Source of the DNA: an uncultured Prosthecobacter sp.
GTDB taxonomy: Bacteria; Verrucomicrobiota; Verrucomicrobiia; Verrucomicrobiales; Verrucomicrobiaceae
NCBI GenBank assembly: GCA_937941745.1
Contig: CALDGV010000712.1
Location: 1-5,534 of the forward strand
DNA length: 5,534 bases
Direction: 5' to 3'
The position numbers and the translations under genes are program-made. Of the stretch, positions 4,489-5,534 are shown piece by piece (positions within the stretch are counted from its first letter, which is position 1; each line of letters begins with the position of its first letter). The notes under the pieces were generated by a model. The model had not been told where the DNA came from. It was given only the letters and a program-made list of their open reading frames with translations, and searched no databases.

Positions 4489-5534
4489 ATGTCTGAAGTC
4501 ACCGCCTTGTCCAAATTTGCCTGCCCGGCCTGTGGTGCGGAGGCGGTGTGGACTCCCTCCAAGCACGCGCTGGTCTGTCCTTACTGCGGCACGGAATCCC
4601 CGGCGGAGTTGAAGGCTGATGGCTCGCTGGTGGAGGAAAATGACCTGGTGGCGGCACTGCGTGCTCTGCCGGAGGACGAGCGCGGCTGGGCGGCGGTCAG
4701 AAAAACGGTGCGCTGCCAGAGCTGCCAGGCAATTTCGGTCTTCAATGAGACGCGCGTGGCGCAACGCTGCGACTTCTGCGGCTCTCCATCCCTGCTGAAT
4801 TTGGATGATGTGCAGGCGCCGATCCGGCCGGGCAGCGTGCTGCCCTTCAAGGTGCCTGAATCCCAGGTGCGCGAGCAGATCCGCAAGTGGTATGGCAGTC
4901 ATTTTTGGGCGCGCAGTGATGTGGGGGACAAGGCGCTGACAGACACGCTCCATGGCCTCTACCTGCCTTACTGGACGTTTGATGCCCATGCGGAATGCCC
5001 CTGGGAGGCCGAGGCCGGGTATCACTACTACACCACAGACAGCCAGGGCCGGCGTCAGCAGCACACGCGCTGGGAATATGCCAGCGGCCATGTGAGCATG
5101 CACTTTGATGATGTGCTGGTGCCTGCCTCCAAGGGCGTGCATCCGGCTCTGCTGGAGGATTTGCAGCCGTTTCCCACCACGACAGACCTCGTGCCCTATG
5201 ATCCGGGCTACCTGAGCGGCTGGGTGGTGGAGCAGTATCAGATCGATCTGATCCAGGCTGCGCAGGATTCGCGGCAGCGGATGCACCGCCATCTGGAGAC
5301 CGAATGTGGCCGGCAGGTGCCTGGAGACACCTACCGGAACCTGCACATCTCACCACAGTTCAGTGCGCAGACCTTCAAGCACACGCTACTGCCTGTGTGG
5401 CTGCTGACCTACAATTATGGTTCCAAGACCTATCAGGTGGCCGTGAATGGAGCCACTGGCAAGATCACGGGCGAATACCCGATCAGCTGGGTGAAGGTGA
5501 TGATCGCCGTGGTGCTTGGTCTGATCCTGCTTTT
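4489..5534 (+). CDS. Double zinc-ribbon protein with C-terminal membrane segment(s), 3'-truncated by window edge
   Basis: The frame is open from ATG at 4489 to the window end (348 full codons, no stop), beginning MSEVTALSKFACPACG. Two zinc ribbons are visible: CPAC/CPYC (Cys12, 15, 30, 33) and CQSC/CDFC (Cys76, 79, 94, 97). A soluble middle follows, with an aromatic LYLPYWTFDA block (157-166). Near 301-333 there is LPVWLLTYNYG, then VNGATGKITGEYPIS, and then a hydrophobic stretch from about 335 (VMIAVVLGLILL) that starts a membrane segment. This layout recalls zinc-ribbon membrane proteins often loosely annotated as PriA-helicase-like; no helicase motifs are seen here and I do not support that name. 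Function is unknown. No Shine-Dalgarno precedes the ATG; alternative in-frame starts would lose the first zinc ribbon. It follows the regulator by 85 bases on the same strand, so cotranscription is possible but unproven. Confidence 0.88.
   Translation, partial: MSEVTALSKFACPACGAEAVWTPSKHALVCPYCGTESPAELKADGSLVEENDLVAALRALPEDERGWAAVRKTVRCQSCQAISVFNETRVAQRCDFCGSPSLLNLDDVQAPIRPGSVLPFKVPESQVREQIRKWYGSHFWARSDVGDKALTDTLHGLYLPYWTFDAHAECPWEAEAGYHYYTTDSQGRRQQHTRWEYASGHVSMHFDDVLVPASKGVHPALLEDLQPFPTTTDLVPYDPGYLSGWVVEQYQIDLIQAAQDSRQRMHRHLETECGRQVPGDTYRNLHISPQFSAQTFKHTLLPVWLLTYNYGSKTYQVAVNGATGKITGEYPISWVKVMIAVVLGLILL

Noticed and set aside
4029..4562. 177-codon minus-strand frame covering the ArsR-type gene and half the divergent promoter
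   Set aside because: It would cross the palindromic promoter region and lie antisense to a clear ArsR-family gene; no domain is visible.
4384..5346. 320-codon open frame on the minus strand opposite the zinc-ribbon gene
   Set aside because: Its product is low-information and rich in Arg, His, Ala and Leu. The plus-strand frame carries ordered zinc-ribbon cysteines and runs on without a stop to the window end.

Overview
The window is GC-rich DNA from a Gram-negative (diderm) bacterium. Two predicted outer-membrane beta-barrel proteins and an exported sulfurtransferase support the diderm assignment. Most starts have no Shine-Dalgarno sequence at normal spacing, one gene starts with GTG, and the protein set would fit the Planctomycetes-Verrucomicrobia group, for example a Prosthecobacter-like member of the Verrucomicrobia. 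That placement is an impression from gene content and style, not from a marker gene.

Layout: (1) 1-1284 (+) is the C-terminal part of a TonB-dependent outer-membrane receptor, cut by the left edge. (2) 1290-1321 is a strong hairpin between convergent genes, with its U-tract on the minus strand. (3) 1348-3967 (-) is a compact three-gene operon: a PiT-family anion permease (3967-3014, GTG start), a small outer-membrane beta-barrel protein of unknown function (2999-2307, or from 3017 through an ATGA overlap), and an exported two-domain rhodanese (2271-1348). (4) 3968-4097 is a divergent promoter region with two operator-like palindromes and three copies of the core GCATRTAAAA. (5) 4098-4403 (+) is an ArsR-type winged-helix repressor with a C-terminal Cys-Cys pair. 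(6) 4489-5534 (+) is a double zinc-ribbon protein whose first membrane segment starts at the right edge; it runs out of the window.

The part most worth attention is 1348-4403. A thiol-containing ArsR-type regulator sits opposite an operon that pairs an inner-membrane oxyanion permease with an outer-membrane barrel and a periplasmic sulfurtransferase. PiT-family proteins include sulfate permeases (CysP of Bacillus subtilis) as well as phosphate carriers. The rhodanese suggests that the cargo or signal is a sulfur compound such as thiosulfate, sulfate or sulfane sulfur. The arrangement resembles the logic of known sulfide-responsive BigR/SqrR regulons, but with a PiT-type permease and a dedicated outer-membrane protein. 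Phosphate or arsenate remain alternatives. No RNA genes, CRISPR arrays, insertion sequences or phage genes were seen, and no gene-free stretch exceeds 300 bases.
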